Of a DNA stretch of 64,000 nt, positions 25,792-32,565 are shown piece after piece. The notes beneath the pieces were generated by a model. That model was given only the letters and a program-made list of their open reading frames with translations. It searched no databases and had not been told where the DNA came from. The stretch is from LMUY01 sp965198565 (GTDB taxonomy: Bacteria > Pseudomonadota > Alphaproteobacteria > Acetobacterales > Acetobacteraceae). Location of the stretch: assembly GCA_965198565.1 (NCBI GenBank), contig OZ240665.1, forward strand, positions 992,001 through 1,056,000. The letters run 5' to 3'. The position numbers and the translations under genes are program-made. Each line of letters starts with the position of its first letter. Positions within the stretch are counted from its first letter, which is position 1.

Positions 25792-26604
25792 TCATGACAG
25801 CGCGATGCGCCGCGCCACGATAGTCGGACGACTATGGTCCTCGCCGAAGTGCCGCGCCGTTGCGGGCGAGACGGCAACCTCGAAGCCGACATTGGCAAAA
25901 ATCCGTTTGTATAGACCGTAGGACAGGTTCCACCATGTGAAGTTGTTGACGGGGTTATCCCACGTGCTGGCCGCTGTCATGTGCAGGCCCTCGTCCATGA
26001 TGACCGGCGTGAAGCCGATGATCACCGCTTCTTTCGCGAGCTGGGTCAACGCCCAGACGACGCTCACCGGGTCCGACAAGTGTTCCAGGACCGCCCCTGC
26101 CAAGACGACATCGAACTTACGGCCCCAATACGGCAATGCGGACAGCGGGGCGTAAACGACTTCGGTCTTGCTCTTCTTCTTGTGCCACGCATACCAGAAG
26201 CCGTTCTTCATCGGCTCGAACCAAGCCTCGGTCGCGTCATCGGAGGCGGGGCGGTCGACATGATACGGCTGCCCGCTGAAGTGCAGCTTGCAATACTCGG
26301 ATCCATGAAGGCCGTCTAATGCCGTGACGTTCGCGCCGGCCTCTTCCGCAGCGAATGCAAGAAAGCCAGACGCTGTCCCGACATCGAGCATAGTTTTCCC
26401 AGAGATCGGGTAATTCCCGATGTATTCTGAAAAGCGCTCGCGGATGTCCCATGGTCCGGTGACGTGTGAACCGTCCGGAAAGTCCATGCTGTGGTAAAAT
26501 ATGCAGTCCGCGAGGTCCGGAAGCGGGCGCGGCTCCAAGGGCTTGAACAGCGTCTGTGGCATGAGCGATCCAGCCCTGTTTGCTTGGGCAGCAGCGTCAT
26601 TCAT
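25792..26604 (-). CDS. SAM-dependent methyltransferase
   Basis: This 270-residue class I methyltransferase has motif I MLDVGTASGFLAFAAEEAGA, an acidic residue ending strand 2 (VTALDGLHG), and motif IV/V DVVLAGAVLEHLSDPVSVVW. The N-terminal IFYHSMDFPDGSHVTGPWDI resembles tRNA-mo5U/DUF1698-like methyltransferases, which often sit in glycan loci. It overlaps the upstream gene at 26601 by four bases, so the two are coupled. The substrate is unknown. Confidence 0.75.
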   Translation of the reverse strand: MNDAAAQANRAGSLMPQTLFKPLEPRPLPDLADCIFYHSMDFPDGSHVTGPWDIRERFSEYIGNYPISGKTMLDVGTASGFLAFAAEEAGANVTALDGLHGSEYCKLHFSGQPYHVDRPASDDATEAWFEPMKNGFWYAWHKKKSKTEVVYAPLSALPYWGRKFDVVLAGAVLEHLSDPVSVVWALTQLAKEAVIIGFTPVIMDEGLHMTAASTWDNPVNNFTWWNLSYGLYKRIFANVGFEVAVSPATARHFGEDHSRPTIVARRIALS

Positions 26605-28112
26605 TGCGGCTCGAGCTGCGCCAAGCGGGCCGAAAACTTCAGCGAGCAGTCAAAATCGATCACCGCCCGGTCGATTGCCAACCCACCCCGATCGATCATC
26701 TCACGCCACTCCGACAGCTCGAACATCTGCTCGTTGAAGCCGTTGGACAGCTCGGCGATGTAGGTGGGCTCAAACGGGTTCACCACGCAGGGCTCGCGCA
26801 CCGCCACGAAGCGCCCTTGCGGCGAGAGCAGTGGCGCGAGCCGCTCCAGGAACTGCCCCGGCGACGGAATGTGGTGCAGAGCCGCACAGATACAGATGAC
26901 GTCGAAGCTGCCGGCGCGGAACGGCGGATACATCATGTCGAACGAAGCGAAACCGGCCCGCCCGTCCAGCACCACCGGATTGTTGCTGTGCATGATGGCC
27001 GCCAACGTCTGCATCACCAGCGAAATATCAGACACGATCACCGTCGTGTCGGCGTACGACATGCGCAGCGCGATCGGGTAGACGCCCGCACCGATCTCGA
27101 GCACCCGCGGCTTGGCCACACCGGCCGCGCGCACGTCTCTCAGCACGTCCGAAAGGAACGCGTCCGCGCGACTCACGTCCTCCGCCACCTCGAACTCGCC
27201 CGGCGCGCCCCGGTGCGTGGCCGGGAACGGCGGCTTCTTCGCCACGACGGTGACGCTGGTCTCGGCCAGCGCCGCCGCGTCGAACCAGTGCGCATGCTCG
27301 CTCGCGCCTGCGGCTGCCGAGCCGGGGCGGGCGCCGTGCCGCAGTGCAGCCAACCACCCTCGCGCGGCGGCCCGATAGCGCTGGGCAGCCGACGACGCGG
27401 GCGTGGCTGCCGTGGGGCGAGCCAGGACGAAGTAGAAGCGCAGGACGAACTGGCCGGATAGGCCCGGCGGCAGCTTCACCATCACGGGGACGGTCAGCTC
27501 GCCGCCGGGTCGCAGCGGGCAGGGCAGCGCCGATCGGCTGGCCTCGAAGGCAACGGGCGCACCCTCCGGGGTAAACAGCCGATAGCTGAGATAGAGCGGG
27601 TTGCGCTCGTCGGTAAACAGCACGCGGTCCGACCCGTTGCGCAACCGGATGGACCTAAACTCGACCTCCTCGGAAGCCAAGGTCCGCGGGAGGGAGCGCG
27701 TGAGACACTCGACCTTTGCGATTGCTGCCGCCGTCTCTTCCACCGTCAACGTTGTGGCCTGCAACTGGCCTTCCTGCCGATCGAACCGCGCGAAGAAGTT
27801 GCCGAACTCCGGATGTGAGTAGGTCCGGTATTTGGTCAGGGTGGTCAGCGCGCCTTCGACCTGCTCCTTCAAGGTGGGCGGGATGTTGAACACGCCCATG
27901 ACGTGTTCGGAGATGGACGTGACTTCGGCGGGCCGCATCAAGAGCGGAACGCCACTCTCCACGGGATAGACCGCCATACACGCCATGCAACGGAACTGCC
28001 GGTCTCCCACCTGTAGGACACCATGGCAAACCGGACATTGCAGAGCCCCGTTGCGTTCCAACCCACGCCAGACATCGAGCCTCGCATCGCCAGCCTGATG
28101 GATAGTGTCCAA
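26601..28112 (-). CDS. Zinc-ribbon / Wzt-C-like beta domain / methyltransferase protein
   Basis: This 503-residue protein starts with TTG at 28112. Residues 22-60 form a Trm112-like zinc ribbon (CPVCHGVL and FRCMACMAVYPVESGVPLL). A central region at about 130-240 (VEFRSIRLRNGSDRVLF, GGELTVPVMVKLPPGLSGQF) resembles the Ig-like carbohydrate-binding C-domain of O-antigen exporter Wzt. The C-terminal methyltransferase has VLEIGAGVYPIALRM and VICICAALHHIPSPG. The combination suggests an enzyme that recognises a growing polysaccharide and methylates it. The middle-domain call is by resemblance and is less sure than the methyltransferase. Confidence 0.65.
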   Translation of the reverse strand: MDTIHQAGDARLDVWRGLERNGALQCPVCHGVLQVGDRQFRCMACMAVYPVESGVPLLMRPAEVTSISEHVMGVFNIPPTLKEQVEGALTTLTKYRTYSHPEFGNFFARFDRQEGQLQATTLTVEETAAAIAKVECLTRSLPRTLASEEVEFRSIRLRNGSDRVLFTDERNPLYLSYRLFTPEGAPVAFEASRSALPCPLRPGGELTVPVMVKLPPGLSGQFVLRFYFVLARPTAATPASSAAQRYRAAARGWLAALRHGARPGSAAAGASEHAHWFDAAALAETSVTVVAKKPPFPATHRGAPGEFEVAEDVSRADAFLSDVLRDVRAAGVAKPRVLEIGAGVYPIALRMSYADTTVIVSDISLVMQTLAAIMHSNNPVVLDGRAGFASFDMMYPPFRAGSFDVICICAALHHIPSPGQFLERLAPLLSPQGRFVAVREPCVVNPFEPTYIAELSNGFNEQMFELSEWREMIDRGGLAIDRAVIDFDCSLKFSARLAQLEPQ

Positions 28113-28122
28113 TGATCAGTCC

Positions 28123-29298
28123 TTACGAGGATCGGTTCGCCGGGAAGCCCGGCACCGCCCGCGGCCGTCGCACCCAGTCAATCAGATTACGAAGCGGCGC
28201 TGTTGCCCGCCACACAGTCGAGTTCTGCAGGGCTGCGAGTCGCCGGATTGCATCGAGGTAGTTGGCCTCGCTGGCCAGCAGGCGGTCCCGCAGCCCGGCG
28301 ACAACGGGACTGCCGTGCTCGGACCTCGCCAGCGCCGACGCATGGGCCACCATAATCGGATCGTTCCATAGATCGGGCTCGCCAGCCAGCAACCAGTCGA
28401 TTTGTTCCTGAGTCTCAAGCATACAGCGCTTGAGCATAGCGACCCGGCGCGCATCCAGGGTCTCCACGGGCAGCGCTCCTAGCTCCGCCATCGCACCCCG
28501 GCGTAGCCAGGCAAAGAACTCCCAATTTAGCGTCCGGGTGAGCTGGTCCACTCGCCAGTCGATCACCCGGAGCCGTCCCAGTTCCAACATCAGCAGCTCG
28601 AAACTGGACGGCATGAAATGCCAAGCATGCAGATCGTGATACTCTGCGCTCTCCTCATAGAGCGTGTAGTGCTGGAACGCACTGTCCAGCCGTTGGAGCA
28701 GCCGAATGCCTTTGGACGGCCGATGCGGCCAGGACTCCTCTCCGCCATCCGTGACCGCATAGGCGAAATGGTCGAACGCGCGCTCGCCCCCGTGACGCTG
28801 CCGCCGCTTAGCGTGCACGTCCAGCACTTGCCCGGTCGTTGTTGCAGCCTGGAAATAGTCGAAGCAGAAGCGTTTGTCAGGCACCGCGAGAACGACCACA
28901 CCCTCCGGCTTGAGCAGCGTCTGCGCGGCGTCGAGAAAGCCGACCAGGTCGGGCGTGTGCTCGATCACGTGGCTCGCCAGGAAAACGTCGAAACTGCCGT
29001 GCTGCTCGGCTGGCACGGCGTCGCTCAGCAGACCGCCGCTCCAGACGAAATCGACCGTCTCGATCCTGTCGATATCCACCCCAGGATGCGCCGCATACTT
29101 CTCGCGCAGCCCCTCTCGGCTCAGGTGATCGATCGAGGCGCTGTTCCAGCCTTGCGACTTGGGCGCGATCGGGTCGAAGCTTGGACCGATCTCAATGATG
29201 CGGCTGCTCTTTGGGACGGTTCCTAGCAGCGCCTCAGCACGGTCTGCCACGACTTCGCTCCCTAGCCCGAACGCCCCACGCTCTACCGCCCCATCCAC
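28123..29298 (-). CDS. SAM-dependent methyltransferase with a glycan-locus C-terminal motif
   Basis: This 391-residue protein has motif I IIEIGPSFDPIAPKS, then VFLASHVIEHTPDLVGFLDA and VVVLAVPDKRFCFDYF, matching the gene at 24821. The C-terminal 60 residues are a short coiled coil (LLASEANYLDAIRRLAALQ) ending in NSTVWRATAPLRNLIDWVRR. That W-R-x-[ST]-x-PLR motif also occurs in the giant fusion at 20643. It begins the minus-strand trio 29298-25792. A role in methylating the surface glycan is inferred. Confidence 0.75.
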   Translation of the reverse strand: MDGAVERGAFGLGSEVVADRAEALLGTVPKSSRIIEIGPSFDPIAPKSQGWNSASIDHLSREGLREKYAAHPGVDIDRIETVDFVWSGGLLSDAVPAEQHGSFDVFLASHVIEHTPDLVGFLDAAQTLLKPEGVVVLAVPDKRFCFDYFQAATTTGQVLDVHAKRRQRHGGERAFDHFAYAVTDGGEESWPHRPSKGIRLLQRLDSAFQHYTLYEESAEYHDLHAWHFMPSSFELLMLELGRLRVIDWRVDQLTRTLNWEFFAWLRRGAMAELGALPVETLDARRVAMLKRCMLETQEQIDWLLAGEPDLWNDPIMVAHASALARSEHGSPVVAGLRDRLLASEANYLDAIRRLAALQNSTVWRATAPLRNLIDWVRRPRAVPGFPANRSS

Positions 29299-29483
29299 AC
29301 CGCACCACCAACCGATTGTTTCCTCGTAAGCCGGTGGTCAATGATAGCGCCGGGCCGCTTGCAGCAACAACTTTAGCGTCGGATCGCAGGCGGGAGCGGT
29401 CGAGGCGCTCCGGAGTCGTCGCTGCCCGTTGCGCCCGGCAGCGTCTCGTCGGTGCAATGCGCCACCGCCCGGCTGTCCGCGCC

Positions 29484-30620
29484 CTACTCGGCGTCGGCCG
29501 CCACCGGCGGCTTGTGCGCGAGTTCGGTCATCTTCTCCTGCACGTGACGGCTGAACACGTATTCCGCCGGGCGCTGGTTGGTGAGCGGGATTTCCGACGC
29601 CATCGGGCCCGACAGGCGCGGCCCGCGCATCGCCACCGCCAGCGTCTTGAGCGGGCTCTTCACCGCATCCACCACCGCGGTCGCCTCATAGCCGGAATGG
29701 ACCATGCAATCGGCGCACTTCTCGTAGTTGCCGGTGCCATACTTGTCCCAGTCCGTGCTCTCCATCAGCTCGGCGAACGTTTTGGTATAGCCCTCGCCCA
29801 GCAGGTAGCAGGGCCGTTGCCAGCCGAACACGTTGCGCGTCGGCTTGCCCCAAGGCGTGCAGTGGTAGCTCTCGTTGCCGGCCAGGAAGTTCATGAACAG
29901 CGGCGACTGGGTGAACTTCCAGCCGTGGCCGCGGCCGCGGGTCAGGATGTCGCGGAACAACTGCTTGGTCTTCTGCCGCGACAGGAAGTGCGCCTGGTCG
30001 GGCGCCCGCTCGTAGGCATAGCCCGGCGAGGTCATGATCCCGTCCACGCCCATGGCCATTACCTCGTCGAAGAACTTCGCCACCCGGTCGGCCTGCGCGC
30101 CGTCGAACAGGGTGCAGTTGATCGAGAGGCGGAAGCCGCGCGCCTTGGCCTTGCGGATGGCGGCGATTGCGCGGTCATACACGCCCTCCTGGCTCACCGC
30201 CCGGTCGTGCATGTCGCGGTCGCCGTCCAGGTGCACGTCCCAGGAGAAGAACGGGTTGGGCTTGTAGTCGTCCATCTTCTTCTCGAGCAGCAGCGCGTTG
30301 GTGCAGAGATACACGAACTTCTTGCGCGCCAGGATTTGCTCGACGATCTGCGGCATTTCCTTGTGCAGCAACGGCTCGCCGCCCGCGATGGCCACCACGG
30401 GGGCGCCGCACTCGTCGACCGCTCCCACCGCATCGGCCACCGAAAGCCGCTGGTTCAGGATTTCCGCCGGGTAGTCGATCTTGCCGCAGCCGGCGCAGGC
30501 CAGGTTGCAGCGGAACAGCGGCTCCAGCATCAGCACCAGCGGGTAGCGCTTGCGGCGCGCCAGGTGCTGCTTGACCACGTAGGCGCCCACGCGAAGGACT
30601 TGCTGCAGCGGAACCGACAT
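29484..30620 (-). CDS. hpnH: Radical SAM adenosylhopane synthase HpnH
   Basis: From the ATG at 30620, with AAAGGAG 11 bases upstream, this is a 378-residue enzyme. The radical SAM cluster motif is CNLACAGC (CxxxCxxC), followed by AIAGGEPLLHKEM. The C-terminal half has further cysteines (NCTLF, YHCTPWG, RPCYLLG, EKCADCMVHSG) typical of HpnH. It attaches the 5'-deoxyadenosyl radical to hopene, giving adenosylhopane, the substrate of HpnG. It lies on the opposite strand to the main hopanoid operon, beyond the glycan island. A longer frame to 30683 lacks a ribosome site. Confidence 0.95.
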   Translation of the reverse strand: MSVPLQQVLRVGAYVVKQHLARRKRYPLVLMLEPLFRCNLACAGCGKIDYPAEILNQRLSVADAVGAVDECGAPVVAIAGGEPLLHKEMPQIVEQILARKKFVYLCTNALLLEKKMDDYKPNPFFSWDVHLDGDRDMHDRAVSQEGVYDRAIAAIRKAKARGFRLSINCTLFDGAQADRVAKFFDEVMAMGVDGIMTSPGYAYERAPDQAHFLSRQKTKQLFRDILTRGRGHGWKFTQSPLFMNFLAGNESYHCTPWGKPTRNVFGWQRPCYLLGEGYTKTFAELMESTDWDKYGTGNYEKCADCMVHSGYEATAVVDAVKSPLKTLAVAMRGPRLSGPMASEIPLTNQRPAEYVFSRHVQEKMTELAHKPPVAADAE

Positions 30621-30639
30621 CTGATCCAATCTCCTTTGC

Positions 30640-30655
30640 CCGGGTTCATACCCGG
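30640..30655. promoter_or_regulatory. Inverted repeat in the hpnH leader
   Basis: CCGGGT (30640-30645) and ACCCGG (30650-30655) form a six-base hairpin around TCAT, just upstream of the hpnH ribosome site. A second, G+C-rich hairpin (CCGCC/GGCGG) lies near 30677. They could be operator or leader structures for hpnH; nothing ties them to a known regulator. Confidence 0.3.
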
Positions 30656-30775
30656 TTTGAGCCGACCACCATACCCCCGCCACTTGGGGCGGCTAGGGCC
30701 CGTGTGCCACCCTTGCAACGCAATCGGACGAAACGCAGTGGCGCCCAAGCGGGCGTTGCGCTCCGGAAAGACCAT

Positions 30776-30794
30776 GTTATAGCGCGATTATAAC
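30776..30794. promoter_or_regulatory. Palindromic site GTTATA-N7-TATAAC
   Basis: GTTATA (30776-30781) and TATAAC (30789-30794) form a perfect inverted repeat with a seven-base G+C-rich spacer. It lies in the divergent region between hpnH and the TraT homologue, in one of the few A+T-rich patches of the window. It could be a regulator-binding site overlapping the traT promoter, about 45 bases before its ATG. Confidence 0.4.
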
Positions 30795-30838
30795 TCGTTC
30801 ATTATGGTTCCAATGAAGCAGCAGGAAGGGCTTACCCG

Positions 30839-31711
30839 ATGCTAACCACACGGTTTTCGCGCCTATGCAGCCCAATATCGCTCCGGCGGGTTTCGGCCCG
30901 GCCTGCCGCGCTATGGCTGCTGCTAGCGGCCCTCCCGCTCTCGCTCACCAGTTGCTCCGGCGTAGACGCAATCGCCAACCACGGCTCGCTCGACGTCCAC
31001 ACCCACATGTCGGAGACGGTGTTCCTCGATCCCGTGGCGCCGCGGCTCAAGACCGTCTACATCGGTATGCGCAACACGTCGGACTATCCCGAGCTGGACG
31101 TGCGCGGGCCGCTGGCGGCTGCTATCCAGGCCCGCGGCTACACCATTGTCAGCGACCCGGCGTCCGCGCATTACCTGCTGCAGGGCAACGTCCTGCAGGC
31201 TGGCAAGATCTCCCAGGCCAACCGCCAGGCACTGCTCGGCGGGGGCTTCGGCCAGCCGCTGCTCGCCGGGGCCGTCGCCGGTGGCGTCACGCGCGGGTTC
31301 GGCGGCAGCGGCAATGCGGCGCTTGGGGTCGGGCTCGGCGTGGCCGCCGCGTCGCTGCTGGTCAATGCCGCCTACCAGGACGTGACCTACGCCGTGACCG
31401 TGGACCTGCAGATCTCGGAGCGCCCGCTGCATGGCGGCAAGGTGCGCCAGAGCACCCGCACCTATCGCGGCACCGGCTCCAGCTCCGTCACGACGGCGAT
31501 CACCGACAGCACGCCCGAGACGTTCGGCACCTCCACCTCAGGGTCGCAGAACTCAAACCAACGCTTCCAGGCGTTTGACGACCAGTCCGACTTCATCAAA
31601 TACAACGTGCGCGACGTGGCTTATGCCGACCAGGTCAACCTGCAGATGGACCAGGCCGTGCCCACGATCGTCGCGCACATGGCCTCCTCCTTCGCCAACC
31701 TGTTCGAGTAG
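30839..31711 (+). CDS. traT: TraT-family outer-membrane lipoprotein (complement-resistance/surface-exclusion homologue)
   Basis: This 290-residue protein has a basic start, a hydrophobic core and the lipobox SLTSC. The mature part follows plasmid TraT: THMSETVFLDPVAPRLKTVY, IGMRNTSDYPELD, ARGYTIVSDPASAHYLLQGN, VLQAGKI, a long Gly/Ala-rich segment (AGAVAGGVTRGFGG, LGVGLGVAAASLL), YAVTVDLQISER and the C-terminal VNLQMDQAVPTIVAHMASSF. TraT blocks surface contact between mating cells and is linked to serum resistance. No conjugation genes accompany it here, so this is a chromosomal stand-alone homologue. Confidence 0.85.
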   Translation: MLTTRFSRLCSPISLRRVSARPAALWLLLAALPLSLTSCSGVDAIANHGSLDVHTHMSETVFLDPVAPRLKTVYIGMRNTSDYPELDVRGPLAAAIQARGYTIVSDPASAHYLLQGNVLQAGKISQANRQALLGGGFGQPLLAGAVAGGVTRGFGGSGNAALGVGLGVAAASLLVNAAYQDVTYAVTVDLQISERPLHGGKVRQSTRTYRGTGSSSVTTAITDSTPETFGTSTSGSQNSNQRFQAFDDQSDFIKYNVRDVAYADQVNLQMDQAVPTIVAHMASSFANLFE

Positions 31712-31715
31712 GCGC

Positions 31716-31731
31716 AGCCGGCCGCGGCTTT
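31716..31731 (+). terminator. Possible short terminator after traT
   Basis: AGCCG and CGGCT flank the four bases GCCG and are followed by TTTAA, directly after the traT stop codon. The stem is only five pairs and the T-run is short, so this is a weak candidate. Confidence 0.3.
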
Positions 31732-31838
31732 AACCCCGCGTTCATCTTCCGCAAATGCTTTGAGCCGTACCATCTTCTCGGGTTGCTGCCAGGTTCGCCA
31801 AAATCCTGGCAGCGATTTCGTCAGACATGGAGGCGATG

Positions 31839-32438
31839 ATGCGGAGTTCCTTGAAAGCAATCCTTGCCGGCTCAGTCGTCGCGGGCGCCATGGCGCTCGC
31901 GGTCGGTGCCGCCACCCCCGCGGTCGCGCGGGACGATGACAGCCATGTGCTGCTGGTCCAGTTGCCCGGCGGAGCGATGGAGCAGATTGAGTACACCGGG
32001 CGGGTGGCGCCGCGGCTGGTGCTGGCTCCCTCGCCGTTCGCCATCGACCCGACCTTCGCCGCGTTCAACCGGATGGCCGCGCTGATGGACCGGCAGGCGG
32101 CGGGCATGCTGCACCAGGTCGCCGAGATGCCGGGCTGGAACGGCGCGCTGCCGGCCCTGCCGCCCGGCGTAAGCGGCTACTCCTCGGTGACCACCATCAG
32201 CGACGGACGCGCCTGCACCCATACGACCGAGATCCGCTATGATGGGCGTGGCATGCAGCCGCAAACCGTCTCCGACGTGTCGGGCGACTGTGGGGCCGTG
32301 ACGTCGCCCCAGCGGTCGGTGCCGGTAGAGCAGCCTGCCTCCGTCGGTCCGACTGCCCGTCTGCGCACGATCCGGGTGAAGGCGACGCTGCCGAGTGCGC
32401 GCCGCCCGCTGCTGCAGGAGGCGTTCTACCAGCACTGA
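31839..32438 (+). CDS. Exported hypothetical protein
   Basis: From the ATG at 31839 (GGAGG five bases upstream; in-frame ATGs at 31827 and 31836 are alternatives) this is a 199-residue protein. It has a signal peptide MRSSLKAILAGSVVAGAMAL, with cleavage near AVA. The mature protein begins RDDDSHVLLVQLPGGAMEQI, has two cysteines (RACTHTTEI and GDCGAVT) that could form a disulfide, and ends in a basic, Ala/Pro-rich tail. I recognise no family. Two palindromic repeats follow it. Confidence 0.6.
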   Translation: MRSSLKAILAGSVVAGAMALAVGAATPAVARDDDSHVLLVQLPGGAMEQIEYTGRVAPRLVLAPSPFAIDPTFAAFNRMAALMDRQAAGMLHQVAEMPGWNGALPALPPGVSGYSSVTTISDGRACTHTTEIRYDGRGMQPQTVSDVSGDCGAVTSPQRSVPVEQPASVGPTARLRTIRVKATLPSARRPLLQEAFYQH

Positions 32439-32455
32439 TCGGGCCGGGGGCCTAA

Positions 32456-32488
32456 CCCTCACCCCGACCCTCTCCCAGAGGGAGAGGG
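32456..32488 (-). repeat. Palindromic repeat copy, inverted
   Basis: CCCTCACCCCGACCCTCTCC followed by CAGAGGGAGAGGG is the reverse complement of the hpnB copy at 13157, with two or three differences. It lies 18 bases after the exported-protein gene and forms a divergent pair with the copy at 32534. Confidence 0.85.
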
Positions 32489-32533
32489 AGATGAGGCGTG
32501 GCGTTGGTAGCACGCGCTGTGTCTGACTCCTCG

Positions 32534-32565
32534 CTCTCCCTTTGGGAGAGGTCTGGGGTGAGGGG
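32534..32565 (+). repeat. Palindromic repeat copy, forward, abutting the cysNC stop codon
   Basis: CTCTCCCTTTGGGAGAGG followed by TCTGGGGTGAGGGG. The hairpin and the GGGGTGAGGGG tail are both kept. The last base touches the cysNC stop (32566-32568). With the copy at 32456 it fills the gap between two convergent genes and probably acts as a two-way terminator. Confidence 0.85.

Noticed and set aside
29211..30782. A 523-residue plus-strand open frame opposite hpnH
   Set aside because: His/Arg-rich shadow of a clear radical SAM gene.
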